This document shows, piece after piece, positions 35,801 through 50,800 of a DNA stretch of 64,000 bases. Position 1 is the first letter of the stretch; the number at the start of each line of letters is the position of its first letter. This DNA comes from Nemertoderma westbladi. Its lineage: Eukaryota; Xenacoelomorpha; Nemertodermatida; Nemertodermatidae. A program made the translations under genes and the position numbers. The DNA lies in NCBI GenBank assembly GCA_032718475.1, contig JAUCBJ010007696.1, positions 62,001-126,000 on the forward strand, written 5' to 3'. The notes beneath the pieces were generated by a model. That model did no database searches. It saw only the letters and a program-made list of their open reading frames with translations, and had not been told where the DNA came from.

Positions 35801-38800
35801 ATAGAGTAAACTGAACATTAATCTGATTGGTTTATTTATTCCAGTCACAGTCCCCTACACTCCCGTTCTAATAGAGTAAACTGAACATTAATCTGATTGG
35901 TTTATTTATTCCAGTCCCCTACACTCCCGCTCTAATAGAGTAAACAGAACATTAATCTGATTGGTTTATTTATTCCAGTCCCCTACACTCCCGCTCTAAT
36001 AGAGTAAACTGAACATTAATCTGATTGGTTTATTTATTCCAGTCACAGTCCCCTACACTCCCGTTCTAATAGAGTAAACTGAACATTTATCTGATTGGTT
36101 TATTTATTCCAGTCACAGTCCCCTACACTCCCGTTCTAATAGAGTAAACTGAACATTAATCTGATTGGTTTATTTATTCCAGTCCCCTACACTCCCGTTC
36201 TAATAGAGTAAACTGAACATTAATCTGATTGGTTTATTTATTCCAGTCACAGTCCCCTACACTCCCGTTCTAATAGAGTAAACTGAACATTAATCTGATT
36301 GGTTTATTTATTCCAGTCACAGTCCCCTACACTCCCGTTCTAACAGAATAAACTGAACATTAATCTGATTGGTTTATTTATTCCAGTCACAGTCCCCTAC
36401 ACTCCCGCTCTAATAGAGTAAACTGAACATTAATCTGATTGGTTTATTTATTCCAGTCCTCTACACTCCCGTTCTAATAGAGTAAACTGAACATTAATCT
36501 GATTGGTTTATTTATTCCAGTCACCTACACTCCCGTTCTAATAGAGTAAACTGAACATTAATCTGATAGGTTTATTTATTCCAGTCACAGTCCCCTACAC
36601 TCCCGTTCTAACAGAGTAAACTGAACATTAATCTGATTGGTTTATTTATTCCAGTCACAGTCCCCTACACTCCCGTTCTAACAGAGTAAACTGAACATTA
36701 ATCTGATTGGTTTATTTATTCCAGTCACAGTCCCCTACACTCCCGCTCTAATAGAGTAAACTGAACATTAATCTGATTGGTTTATTTATTCCAGTCCTCT
36801 ACACTCCCGTTCTAATAGAGTAAACTGAACATTAATCTGATTGGTTTATTTATTCCAGTCACCTACACTCCCGTTCTAATAGAGTAAACTGAACATTAAT
36901 CTGATAGGTTTATTTATTCCAGTCACAGTCCCCTACACTCCCGTTCTAACAGAATAAACTGAACATTAATCTGATTGGTTTATTTATTCCAGTCACAGTC
37001 CCCTACACTCCCGCTCTAATAGAGTAAACTGAACATTAATCTGATTGGTTTATTTATTCCAGTCCTCTACACTCCCGTTCTAATAGAGTAAACTGAACAT
37101 TAATCTGATTGGTTTATTTATTCCAGTCACCTACACTCCCGTTCTAATAGAGTAAACTGAACATTAATCTGATAGGTTTATTTATTCCAGTCACAGTCCC
37201 CTACACTCCCGTTCTAACAGAGTAAACTGAACATTAATCTGATTGGTTTATTTATTCCTGTCACAGTCCCCTACACTCCCGCTCTAATAGAGTAAACTGA
37301 ACATTAATCTGATTGGTTTATTTATTCCAGTCCTCTACACTCCCGTTCTAATAGAGTAAACTGAACATTAATCTGATTGGTTTATTTATTCCAGTCACCT
37401 ACACTCCCGTTCTAATAGAGTAAACTGAACATTAATCTGATAGGTTTATTTATTCCAGTCACAGTCCCCTACACTCCCGTTCTAATAGAGTAAACTGAAC
37501 ATTAATCTGATTGGTTTATTTATTCCAGTCACCTACACTCCCGTTCTAATAGAGTAAACTGAACATTAATCTGATAGGTTTATTTATTCCAGTCACAGTC
37601 TCCTACACTCCCGTTCTAATAGAGTAAACTGAACATTAATCTGATTGGTTTATTTATTCCAGTCACAGTCCCCTACACTCCCGTTCTAATAGAGTAAACT
37701 GAACATTAATCTGATTGGTTTATTTATTCCAGTCACAGTCCCCTACACTCCCGTTCTAATAGAGTAAACTGAACATTAATCTGATTGGTTTATTTATTCC
37801 AGTCACAGTCCCCTACACTCCCGTTCTAATAGAGTAAACTGAACATTAATCTGATTGGTTTATTTATTCCAGTCACAGTCCCATACACTCCCGTTCTAAT
37901 AGAGTAAACTGAACATTAATCTGATTGGTTTATTTATTCCAGTCACAGTCCCCTACACTCCCGCTCTAATAGAGTAAACTGAACATTAATCTGATTGGTT
38001 TATTTATTCCAGTCACAGTCCCCTACACTCCCGTTCTAATAGAGTAAACTGAACATTAATCTGATTGGTTTATTTATTCCAGTCACAGTCCCATACACTC
38101 CCGTTCTAATAGAGTAAACTGAACATTAATCTGATTGGTTTATTTATTCCAGTCCCCTACACTCCCGCTCTAATAGAGTAAACAGAACATTAATCTGATT
38201 GGTTTATTTATTCCAGTCCCCTACACTCCCGCTCTAATAGAGTAAACTGAACATTAATCTGATTGGTTTATTTATTCCAGTCACAGTCCCCTACACTCCC
38301 GTTCTAATAGAGTAAACTGAACATTAATCTGATTGGTTTATTTATTCCAGTCACAGTCCCCTACACTCCCGTTCTAATAGAGTAAACTGAACATTAATCT
38401 GATTGGTTTATTTATTCCAGTCACAGTCCCCTACACTCCCGTTCTAATAGAGTAAACTGAACATTAATCTGATTGGTTTATTTATTCCAGTCACAGTCCC
38501 ATACACTCCCGTTCTAATAGAGTAAACTGAACATTAATCTGATTGGTTTATTTATTCCAGTCCCCTACACTCCCGCTCTAATAGAGTAAACAGAACATTA
38601 ATCTGATTGGTTTATTTATTCCAGTCCCCTACACTCCCGCTCTAATAGAGTAAACTGAACATTAATCTGATTGGTTTATTTATTCCAGTCACAGTCCCCT
38701 ACACTCCCGTTCTAATAGAGTAAACTGAACATTAATCTGATTGGTTTATTTATTCCAGTCACAGTCCCCTACACTCCCGTTCTAATAGAGTAAACTGAAC

Positions 38801-41800
38801 ATTAATCTGATTGGTTTATTTATTCCAGTCCCCTACACTCCCGCTCTAATAGAGTAAACTGAACATTAATCTGAATGGTTTATTTATTCCAGTCACAGTC
38901 CCATACACTCCCGTTCTAATAGAGTAAACTGAACATTAATCTGATTGGTTTATTTATTCCAGTCCCCTACACTCCCGCTCTAATAGAGTAAACTGAACAT
39001 TAATCTGATTGGTTTATTTATTCCAGTCACCTACACTCCCGCTCTAATAGAGTAAACTGAACATTAATCTGATTGGTTTATTTATTCCAGTCACAGTCCC
39101 CTACACTCCCGTTCTAATAGAGTAAACTGAACATTAATCTGATTGGTTTATTTATTCCAGTCACAGTTCCCTATACACTCCCGCTCTAATAGAGTAAACT
39201 GAACATTAATCTGGTTGGTTTATTTATTCCAGTCCCCTACACTCCCGTTCTAATAGAGTAAACTGAACATTAATCTGATTGGTTTATTTATTCCAGTCCC
39301 ATACACTCCCGCTCTAATAGAGTAAACTGAACATTAATCTGATAGGTTTATTTATTCCAGTCCCCTACACTCCCGCTCTAATAGAGTAAACTGAACATTA
39401 ATCTGATTGGTTTATTTATTCCAGTCACAGTCCCCTACACTCCCGTTCTAATAGAGTAAACTGAACATTAATCTGATTGGTTTATTTATTCCAGTCCCAT
39501 ACACTCCCGCTCTAATAGAGTAAACTGAACATTAATCTGATTGGTTTATTTATTCCAGTCACAGTCCCCTACACTCCCGTTCTAATAGAGTAAACTGAAC
39601 ATTAATCTGATTGGTTTATTTATTCCAGTCCCCTACACTCCCGTTCTAATAGAGTAAACTGAACATTAATCTGATAGGTTTATTTATTCCAGTCACAGTT
39701 CCCTACACTCCCGCTCTAATAGAGCAAACTGAACATTAATCTGATAGGTTTATTTATTCCAGTCACCTACACTCCCGTTCTAATAGAGTAAACTGAACAT
39801 TAATCTGATAGGTTTATTTATTCCAGTCCCCTACACTCCCGTTCTAATAGAGTAAACTGAACATTAATCTGATAGGTTTATTTATTCCAGTCACAGTCCC
39901 CTACACTCCCGCTCTAATAGAGTAAACTGAACATTAATCTGATTGGTTTATTTATTCCAGTCCCCTACACTCCCGCTCTAATAGAGTAAACTGAACATTA
40001 ATCTGATTGGTTTATTTATTCCAGTCACAGTCCCCTACACTCCCGTTCTAATAGAGTAAACTGAACATTAATCTGATTGGTTTATTTATTCCAGTCACAG
40101 TCCCCTACACTCCCGTTCTAATAGAGTAAACTGAACATTAATCTGATTGGTTTATTTATTCCAGTCCCCTACACTCCCGCTCTAATAGAGTAAACTGAAC
40201 ATTAATCTGATTGGTTTATTTATTCCAGTCACAGTCCCCTACACTCCCGTTCTAATAGAGTAAACTGAACATTAATCTGATTGGTTTATTTATTCCAGTC
40301 ACAGTCCCCTACACTCCCGTTCTAATAGAGTAAACTGAACATTAATCTGATTGGTTTATTTATTCCAGTCCCCTACACTCCCGCTCTAATAGAGTAAACT
40401 GAACATTAATCTGATTGGTTTATTTATTCCAGTCACAGTCCCCTACACTCCCGTTCTAATAGAGTAAACTGAACATTAATCTGATTGGTTTATTTATTCC
40501 AGTCCCCTACACTCCCGTTCTAATAGAGTAAACTGAACATTAATCTGATTGGTTTATTTATTCCAGTCCCCTACACTCCCGTTCTAATAGAGTAAACTGA
40601 ACATTAATCTGATTGGTTTATTTATTCCAGTCCCCTACACTCCCGTTCTAATAGAGTAAACTGAACATTAATCTGATTGGTTTATTTATTCCAGTCCCCT
40701 ACACTCCCGCTCTAATAGAGTAAACTGAACATTAATCTGATTGGTTTATTTATTCCAGTCACAGTCCCCTACACTCCCGTTCTAATAGAGTAAACTGAAC
40801 ATTAATCTGATTGGTTTATTTATTCCAGTCACAGTCCCCTACACTCCCGCTCTAATAGAGTAAACTGAACATTAATCTGATTGGTTTATTTATTCCAGTC
40901 CCCTACACTCCCGTTCTAATAGAGTAAACTGAACATTAATCTGATTGGTTTATTTATTCCAGTCACAGTTCCCTACACTCCCGCTCCAATAGAGCAAACT
41001 GAACATTAATCTGATTGGTTTATTTATTCCAGTCACCTACACTCCCGTTGTAATAGAGTAAACTGAACATTAATCTGATTGGTTTATTTATTCCAGTCAC
41101 AGTTCCCTCACTCCCGCTCCAATAGAGCAAACTGAACATTAATCTGATTGGTTTATTTATTCCAGTCACCTACACTCCCGTTGTAATAGAGTAAACTGAA
41201 CATTAATCTGATTGGTTTATTTATTCCAGTCACAGTCCCCTACACTCCCGTTCTAATAGAGCAAACTGAACATTAATCTGATTGGTTTATTTATTCCAGT
41301 CACCTACACTCCCGCTCTAATAGAGTAAACTGAACATTAATCTGATTGGTTTATTTATTCCAGTCACAGTCCCCTACACTTCCGTTCTAATAGAGTAAAC
41401 TGAACATTAATCTGATTGGTTTATTTATTCCAGTCCCCTACACTCCCGTTGTAATAGAGTAAACTGAACATTAATCTGATAGGTTTATTTATTCCAGTCA
41501 CAGTCCCCTACACTCCCGCTCTAATAGAGTAAACTGAACATTAATCTGATTGGTTTATTTATTCCAGTCCCCTACACTCCCGTTCTAATAGAGTAAACTG
41601 AACATTAATCTGAATGGTTTATTTATTCCAGTCACAGTCCCCTACACTCCCGCTCTAATAGAGTAAACTGAACATTAATCTGATTGGTTTATTTATTCCA
41701 GTCCCCTACACTCCCGTTCTAATAGAGTAAACTGAACATTAATCTGATAGGTTTATTTATTCCAGTCACAGTCCCCTACACTCCCGCTCTAATAGAGCAA

Positions 41801-44800
41801 ACTGAACATTAATCTGATAGGTTTATTTATTCCAGTCACCTACACTCCCGTTGTAATAGAGTAAACTGAACATTAATCTGATTGGTTTATTTATTCCAGT
41901 CACAGTTCCCTACACTCCCGTTCTAATAGAGTAAACTGAACATTAATCTGATAGGTTTATATATTCCAGTCATAGTCCCCTACACTCCCGCTCTAATAGA
42001 GTAAACTGAACATTAATCTGATTGGTTTATTTATTCCAGTCCCCTATACTCCCGTTCTAATAGAGTAAACTGAACATTAATCTGATAGGTTTATTTATTC
42101 CAGTCACAGTCCCCTACACTCCCGTTCTAATAGAGTAAACTGAACATTAATCTGATAGGTTTATTTATTCCAGTCCCCTACACTCCCGCTCTAATAGAGT
42201 AAACTGAACATTAATATGATAGGTTTATTTATTCCAGTCACAGTCCCCTACACTCCCGTTCTAATAGAGTAAACTGAACATTAATCTGATTGGTTTATTT
42301 ATTCCAGTCCCCTACACTCCCGTTCTAATAGAGTAAACTGAACATTAATCTGATAGGTTTATTTATTCCAGTCACAGTCCCCTACACTCCCGTTCTAATA
42401 GAGTAAACTGAACATTAATCTGATTGGTTTATTTATTCCAGTCCCCTACACTCCCGCTCTAATAGAGTAAACTGAACATTAATCTGATTGGTTTATTTAT
42501 TCCAGTCCCCTACACTCCCGTTCTAATAGAGTAAACTGAACATTAATCTGATTGGGTTTATTTATTCCAGTCCCCTACACTCCCGTTCTAATAGAGTAAA
42601 CTGAACATTAATCTGATTGGTTTATTTATTCCAGTCACAGTCCCCTACACTCCCGTTCTAATAGAGTAAACTGAACATTAATCTGATTGGTTTATTTATT
42701 CCAGTCCCCTACACTCCCGCTCTAATAGAGTAAACTGAACATTAATCTGATTGGTTTATTTATTCCAGTCCCCTACACTCCCGCTCTAATAGAGTAAACT
42801 GAACATTAATCTGATTGGTTTATTTATTCCAGTCCCCTACACTCCCGGTCTAATAGAGTAAACTGAACATTAATCTGATTGGTTTATTTATTCCAGTCCC
42901 CTACACTCCCGTTCTAATAGAGTAAACTGAACATTAATCTGATTGGTTTATTTATTCCAGTCCCAGTCCCCTACACTCCCGCTCTAATAGAGTAAACTGA
43001 ACATTAATCTGATTGGTTTATTTATTCCAGTCCCCTACACTCCCGGTCTAATAGAGTAAACTGAACATTAATCTGATTGGTTTATTTATTCCAGTCCCCT
43101 ACACTCCCGTTCTAATAGAGTAAACTGAACATTAATCTGATTGGTTTATTTATTCCAGTCCCCTACACTCCCGCTCTAATAGAGTAAACTGAACATTAAT
43201 CTGATTGGTTTATTTATTCCAGTCACAGTCCCCTACACTCCCGTTCTAATAGAGTAAACTGAACATTAATCTGATTGGTTTATTTATTCCAGTCCCCTAC
43301 ACTCCCGCTCTAATAGAGTAAACTGAACATTAATCTGATTGGTTTATTTATTCCAGTCACAGTCCCCTACACTCCCGCTCTAATAGAGTAAACTGAACAT
43401 TAATCTGATTGGTTTATTTATTCCAGTCCCCTACACTCCCGTTCTAATAGAGTAAACTGAACATTAATCTGATTGGTTTATTTATTCCAGTCCCCTACAC
43501 TCCCGTTCTAATAGAGTAAACTGAACATTAATCTGATTGGTTTATTTATTCCAGTCCCCTACACTCCCGTTCTAATAGAGTAAACTGAACATTAATCTGA
43601 TTGGTTTATTTATTCCAGTCCCCTACACTCCCGCTCTAATAGAGTAAACTGAACATTAATCTGATTGGTTTATTTATTCCAGTCCCCTACACTCCCGTTC
43701 TAATAGAGTAAACTGAACATTAATCTGATTGGTTTATTTATTCCAGTCCCCTACACTCCCGTTCTAATAGAGTAAACTGAACATTAATCTGATTGGTTTA
43801 TTTATTCCAGTCCCCTACACTCCCGCTCTAATAGAGTAAATTGAACATTAATCTGATTGGTTTATTTATTCCAGTCCCCTACACTCCCGTTCTAATAGAG
43901 TAAACCGAACATTAATCTGATAGGTTTATTTATTCCAGTCACAGTCCCCTACACTCCCGTTCTAATAGAGTAAACTGAACATTAATCTGATAGGTTTATT
44001 TATTCCAGTCACAGTCCCCTACACTCCCGCTCTAATAGAGCAAACTGAACATTAATCTGATTGGTTTATTTATTCCAGTCCCCTACACTCCCGCTCTAAT
44101 AGAGTAAACTGAACATTAATCTGATTGGTTTATTTATTCCAGTCCCCTACACTCCCGCTCTAATAGAGCAAACTGAACATTAATCTGATTGGTTTATTTA
44201 TTCCAGTCCCCTACACTCCCGCTCTAATAGAGTAAACTGAACATTAATCTGATTGGTTTATTTATTCCAGTCACAGTCCCCTACACTCCCGCTCTAATAG
44301 AGTAAACTGAACATTAATCTGATTGGTTTATTTATTCCAGTCCCCTACACTCCCGTTCTAATAGAGTAAACTGAACATTAATCTGATTGGTTTATTTATT
44401 CCAGTCACAGTTCCCTACACTCCCGCTCTAATAGAGCAAACTGAACATTAATCTGATTGGTTTATTTATTCCAGTCACCTACACTCCCGCTCTAATAGAG
44501 TAAACTGAACATTAATCTGATTGGTTTATTTATTCCAGTCACAGTCCCCTACACTCCCGCTCTAATAGAGTAAACTGAACATTAATCTGATAGGTTTATT
44601 TATTCCAGTCCCCTACACTCCCGTTCTAATAGAGTAAACTGAACATTAATCTGATAGGTTTATTTATTCCAGTCCCCTACACTCCCGTTCTAATAGAGTA
44701 AACTGAACATTAATCTGATAGGTTTATTTATTCCAGTCACAGTCCCCTACACTCCCGCTCTAATAGAGCAAACTGAACATTAATCTGATAGGTTTATTTA

Positions 44801-47800
44801 TTCCAGTCCCCTACACTCCCGCTCTAATAGAGCAAACTGAACATTAATCTGATTGGTTTATTTATTCCAGTCCCCTACACTCCCGTTCTAATAGAGTAAA
44901 CTGAACATTAATCTGATTGGTTTATTTATTCCAGTCCCCTACACTCCCACTCTAATAGAGTAAACTGAACATTAATCTGATTGGTTTATTTATTCCAGTT
45001 CCCTACACTCCCGTTCTAATAGAGTAAACTGAACATTAATCTGATAGGTTTATTTATTCCAGTCACAGTCCCCTACACTCCCGTTCTAATAGAGTAAACT
45101 GAACATTAATATGATTGGTTTATTTATTCCAGTCACAGTCCCCTACACTCCCGTTCTAATAGAGTAAACTGAACATTAATATGATTGGTTTATTTATTCC
45201 AGTCACAGTCCCCTACACTCCCGCTCTAATAGAGTAAACTGAACATTAATCTGATTGGTTTATTTATTCCAGTCCCCTACACTCCCGTTCTAATAGAGTA
45301 AACTGAACATTAATCTGATAGGTTTATTTATTCCAGTCACAGTCCCCTACACTCCCGTTCTAATAGAGTAAACTGAACATTAATCTGATTGGTTTATTTA
45401 TTCCAGTCCCCTACACTCCCGTTCTAATAGAGTAAACTGAACATTAATCTGATTGGTTTATTTATTCCAGTCCCCTACACTCCCGTTGTAATAGAGTAAA
45501 CTGAACATTAATCTGATTGGTTTATTTATTCCAGTCACAGTCCCCTACACTCCCGCTCTAATAGAGTAAACTGAACATTAATCTGATTGGTTTATTTATT
45601 CCAGTCCCCTACACTCCCGTTCTAATAGAGTAAACTGAACATTAATCTGATAGGTTTATTTATTCCAGTCACAGTCCCCTACACTCCCGTTCTAATAGAG
45701 TAAACTGAACATTAATCTGATTGGTTTATTTATTCCAGTCACAGTCCCCTACACTCCCGTTCTAATAGAGTAAACTGAACATTAATATGATTGGTTTATT
45801 TATTCCAGTCACAGTCCCCTACACTCCCGCTCTAATAGAGTAAACTGAACATTAATCTGATTGGTTTATTTATTCCAGTCCCCTACACTCCCGTTCTAAT
45901 AGAGTAAACTGAACATTAATCTGATAGGTTTATTTATTCCAGTCACAGTCCCCTACACTCCCGTTCTAATAGAGTAAACTGAACATTAATCTGATTGGTT
46001 TATTTATTCCAGTCCCCTACACTCCCGTTCTAATAGAGTAAACTGAACATTAATCTGATTGGTTTATTTATTCCAGTCACAGTCCCCTACACTCCCGTTC
46101 TAATAGAGTAAACTGAACATTAATCTGATTGGTTTATTTATTCCAGTCACAGTCCCCTACACTCCCGTTCTAATAGAGTAAACTGAACATTAATCTGATT
46201 GGTTTATTTATTCCAGTCCCCTACACTCCCGTTGTAATAGAGTAAACTGAACATTAATCTGATTGGTTTATTTATTCCAGTCACAGTCCCCTACACTCCC
46301 GCTCTAATAGAGTAAACTGAACATTAATCTGATTGGTTTATTTATTCCAGTCACAGTCCCCTACACTCCCGCTCTAATAGAGTAAACTGAACATTAATCT
46401 GATTGGTTTATTTATTCCAGTCCCCTACACTCCCGTTCTAATAGAGTAAACTGAACATTAATCTGATTGGTTTATTTATTCCAGTCACAGTCCCCTACAC
46501 TCCCGTTCTAATAGAGTAAACTGAACATTAATCTGATAGGTTTATTTATTCCAGTCCCCTACACTCCCGCTCTAATAGAGTAAACTGAACATTAATATGA
46601 TAGGTTTATTTATTCCAGTCACAGTCCCCTACACTCCCGTTCTAATAGAGTAAACTGAACATTAATCTGATAGGTTTATTTATTCCAGTCCCCTACACTC
46701 CCGTTCTAATAGCGTAAACTGAACATTAATCTGATTGGTTTATTTATTCCAGTCACAGTCCCCTACACTCCCGTTCTAATAGAGTAAACTGAACATTAAT
46801 CTGATTGGTTTATTTATTCCAGTCCCCTACACTCCCGCTCTAATAGAGTAAACTGAACATTAATCTGATTGGTTTATTTATTCCAGTCACAGTCCCCTAC
46901 ACTCCCGCTCTAATAGAGTAAACTGAACATTAATCTGATTGGTTTATTTATTCCAGTCCCCTACACTCCTGTTCTAATAGAGTAAACTGAACATTAATCT
47001 GATTGGTTTATTTATTCCAGTCCCCTACACTCCCGTTCTAATAGAGTAAACTGAACATTAATCTGATTGGTTTATTTATTCCAGTCCCCTACACTCCCGT
47101 TCTAATAGCGTAAACTGAACATTAATCTGATAGGTTTATTTATTCCAGTCCCCTACACTCCCGCTCTAATAGAGTAAACTGAACATTAATCTGATTGGTT
47201 TATTTATTCCAGTCACAGTTCCCTACACTCCCGGTCTAATAGAGTAAACTGAACATTAATCTGATTGGTTTATTTATTCCAGTCACAGTCCCCTACACTC
47301 CCGTTCTAATAGAGTAAACTGAACATTAATCTGATAGGTTTATTTATTCTAGTCCCCTACACTCCCGTTCTAATAGAGTAAACTGAACATTAATCTGATT
47401 GGTTTATTTATTCCAGTCACAGTCCCATACACTCCCGTTCTAATAGAGTAAACTGAACATTAATCTGATTGGTTTATTTATTCCAGTCACAGTCCCCTAC
47501 ACTCCCGTTCTAATAGAGTAAACTGAACATTAATCTGATAGGTTTATTTATTCTAGTCCCCTACACTCCCGTTCTAATAGAGTAAACTGAACATTAATCT
47601 GATTGGTTTATTTATTCCAGTCACAGTCCCCTGCACTCCCGTTCTAATAGAGTAAACTGAACATTAATCTGATTGGTTTATTTATTCCAGTCACAGTCCC
47701 CTACACTCCCGTTCTAATAGAGTAAACTGAACATTAATCTGATAGGTTTATTTATTCTAGTCCCCTACACTCCCGTTCTAATAGAGTAAACTGAACATTA

Positions 47801-50800
47801 ATCTGATTGGTTTATTTATTCCAGTCACAGTCCCCTGCACTCCCGTTCTAATATAATAAACTGAACATTAATCGGATTGGTTTATTTATTCCAGTCCCCT
47901 ACACTCCCGTTGTAATAGAGTAAACTGAACATTAATCTGATAGGTTTATTTATTCCAGTCACAGTCCCCTACACTCCCGTTCTAACAGAATAAACTGAAC
48001 ATTAATCTGATAGGTTTATTTATTCCAGTCCCCTACACTCCCGTTCTAATAGCGTAAACTGAACATTAATCTGATTGGTTTATTTATTCCAGTCCCCTAC
48101 ACTCCCGTTCTAATAGAGTAAACTGAACATTATTCTGATTGGTTTATTTATTCCAGTCCCCTACACTCCCGTTCTAATAGAGTAAACTGAACATTAATCT
48201 GATTGGTTTATTTATTCCAGTCACCTACACTCCCGTTCTAATAGAGTAAACTGAACATTAATCTGATTAGTTTATTTATTCCAGTCACAGTTCCCTACAC
48301 TCCCGTTCTAATAGAGTAAACTGAACATTAATCTGATTGGTTTATTTATTCCAGTCACAGTCCCCTACACTCCCGTTCTAATAGAGTAAACTGAACATTA
48401 ATCTGATTGGTTTATTTATTCCAGTCCCCTACACTCCCGTTCTAATAGAGAAAACTGAACATTAATCTGATTGGTTTATTTATTCCAGTCCCCTACACTC
48501 CCGCTCTAATAGAGTAAACTGAACATTAATCTGATTGGTTTATTTATTCCAGTATCCAGTCCCCTTCACTCCCGCTCCAATAGAGCAAACTGAACATTAA
48601 TCTGATTGGTTTATTTATTCCAGTCACAGTCCCCTACACTCCCGTTCTAATAGAGCAAACTGAACATTAATCTGATTGGTTTATTTATTCCAGTCCCCTA
48701 CACCCCCGCTCCAATAGAGTAAACTGAACATTAATCTGATTGGTTTATTTATTCCAGTCCCCTACACTCCCGTTCTAATAAGGTAAACTGAACATTAATC
48801 TGATTGGTTTATTTATTCCAGTCCCCTACACTCCCGTTCTAATAGAGTAACCTGAACATTAATCTGAATGGTTTATTTGTTCCAGTCCCCTACACCCCCG
48901 CTCCAATAGAGTAAACTGAACATTAATCTGATTGGTTTATTTATTCCAGTCCCCTACACTCCCGTTCTAATAGAGTAAACTGAACATTAATCTGATTGGT
49001 TTATTTATTCCAGTCACAGTCCCCTACACTCCCGTTCTAATAGAGTAAACTGAACATTAATCTGATTGGTTTATTTATTCCAGTCACCTACACTCCCGTT
49101 GTAATAGAGTAAACTGAACATTAATCTGATTAGTTTATTTATTCCAGTCACAGTTCCCTACACTCCCGCTCCAATAGAGCAAACTGAACATTAATCTGAT
49201 TGGTTTATTTATTCCAGTCACCTACACTCCCGTTGTAATAGAGCAAACTGAACATTAATCTGATTGGTTTATTTATTCCAGTCACAGTCCCCTACACTCC
49301 CGTTCTAATAGAGCAAACTGAACATTAATCTGATTGGTTTATTTATTCCAGTCCCCTACACTCCCGTTCTAATAGAGTAAACTGAACATTAATCTGATTG
49401 GTTTATTTATTCCAGTCCCCTACACTCCCGTTCTAATAGAGTAAACTGAACATTAATCTGATTGGTTTATTTATTCCAGTCACAGTCCCCTGCACTCCCG
49501 TTCTAATAGAGTAAACTGAACATTAATCGGATGGGTTTATTTTTTCCAGTCACAGTTCCCTACACTCCCGTTCTAATAGAGTAAACTGAACATTAATCTG
49601 ATTGGTTTATTTATTCCAGTCCCCTACACTCCCGTTCTAATAGAGTAAACTGAACATTAATCTGATAGGTTTATTTATTCCAGTCACAGTCCCCTACAGG
49701 GCCTACACTCCCGTTCTAATAGAGTAAACTGAACATTAATCTGATAGGTTTATTTATTCCAGTCCCCTACACTCCCGCTCTAATAGAGTAAACTGAACAT
49801 TAATATGCTAGGTTTATTTATTCCAGTCCCCTACACTCCCGTTCTAATAGAGTAAACTGAACATTAATCTGATTGGTTTATTTATTCCAGTCACAGTCCC
49901 CTACACTCCCGTTCTAATAGAGTAAACTGAACATTAATCTGATTGGTTTATTTATTCCAGTCACAGTCCCCTACACTCCCGCTCTAATAGAGTAAACTGA
50001 ACATTAATCTGATTGGTTTATTTATTCCAGTCCCCTACACTCCCGTTCTAATAGAGTAAACTGAACATTAATCTGATTGGTTTATTTATTCCAGTCCCCT
50101 ACACTCCCGCTCTAATAGAGTAAACTGAACATTAATCTGATTGGTTTATTTATTCCAGTCCCCTACACTCCCGTTCTAATAGAGTAAACTGAACATTAAT
50201 CTGATAGGTTTATTTATTCCAGTCCCCTACACTCCCGTTCTAATAGAGTAAACTGAACATTAATCTGATAGGTTTATTTATTCCAGTTCCAGTCCCCTAC
50301 ACTCCCGTTCTAATAGAGTAAACTGAACATTAATCTGATAGGTTTATTTATTCCAGTCACAGTCCCCTACACTCCCGTTCTAATAGAGTAAACTGAACAT
50401 TAATCTGATAGGTTTATTTATTCCAGTCCCCTACACTCCCGCTCTAATAGAGTAAACTGAACATTAATCTGATTGGTTTATTTATTCCAGTCACAGTCCC
50501 CTACACTCCCGTTCTAATAGAGTAAACTGAACATTAATCTGATTGGTTTATTTATTCCAGTCACAGTCCCCTACACTCCCGCTCTAATAGAGCAAACTGA
50601 ACATTAATCTGATAGGTTTATTTATTCCAGTCCCCTACACTCCCGCTCTAATAGAGTAAACTGAACATTAATCTGATTGGTTTATTTATTCCAGTCCCCT
50701 ACACTCCCGTTCTAATAGCGTAAACTGAACATTAATCTGATAGGTTTATTTATTCCAGTCCCCTACACTCCTGTTCTAATAGAGTAAACTGAACATTAAT

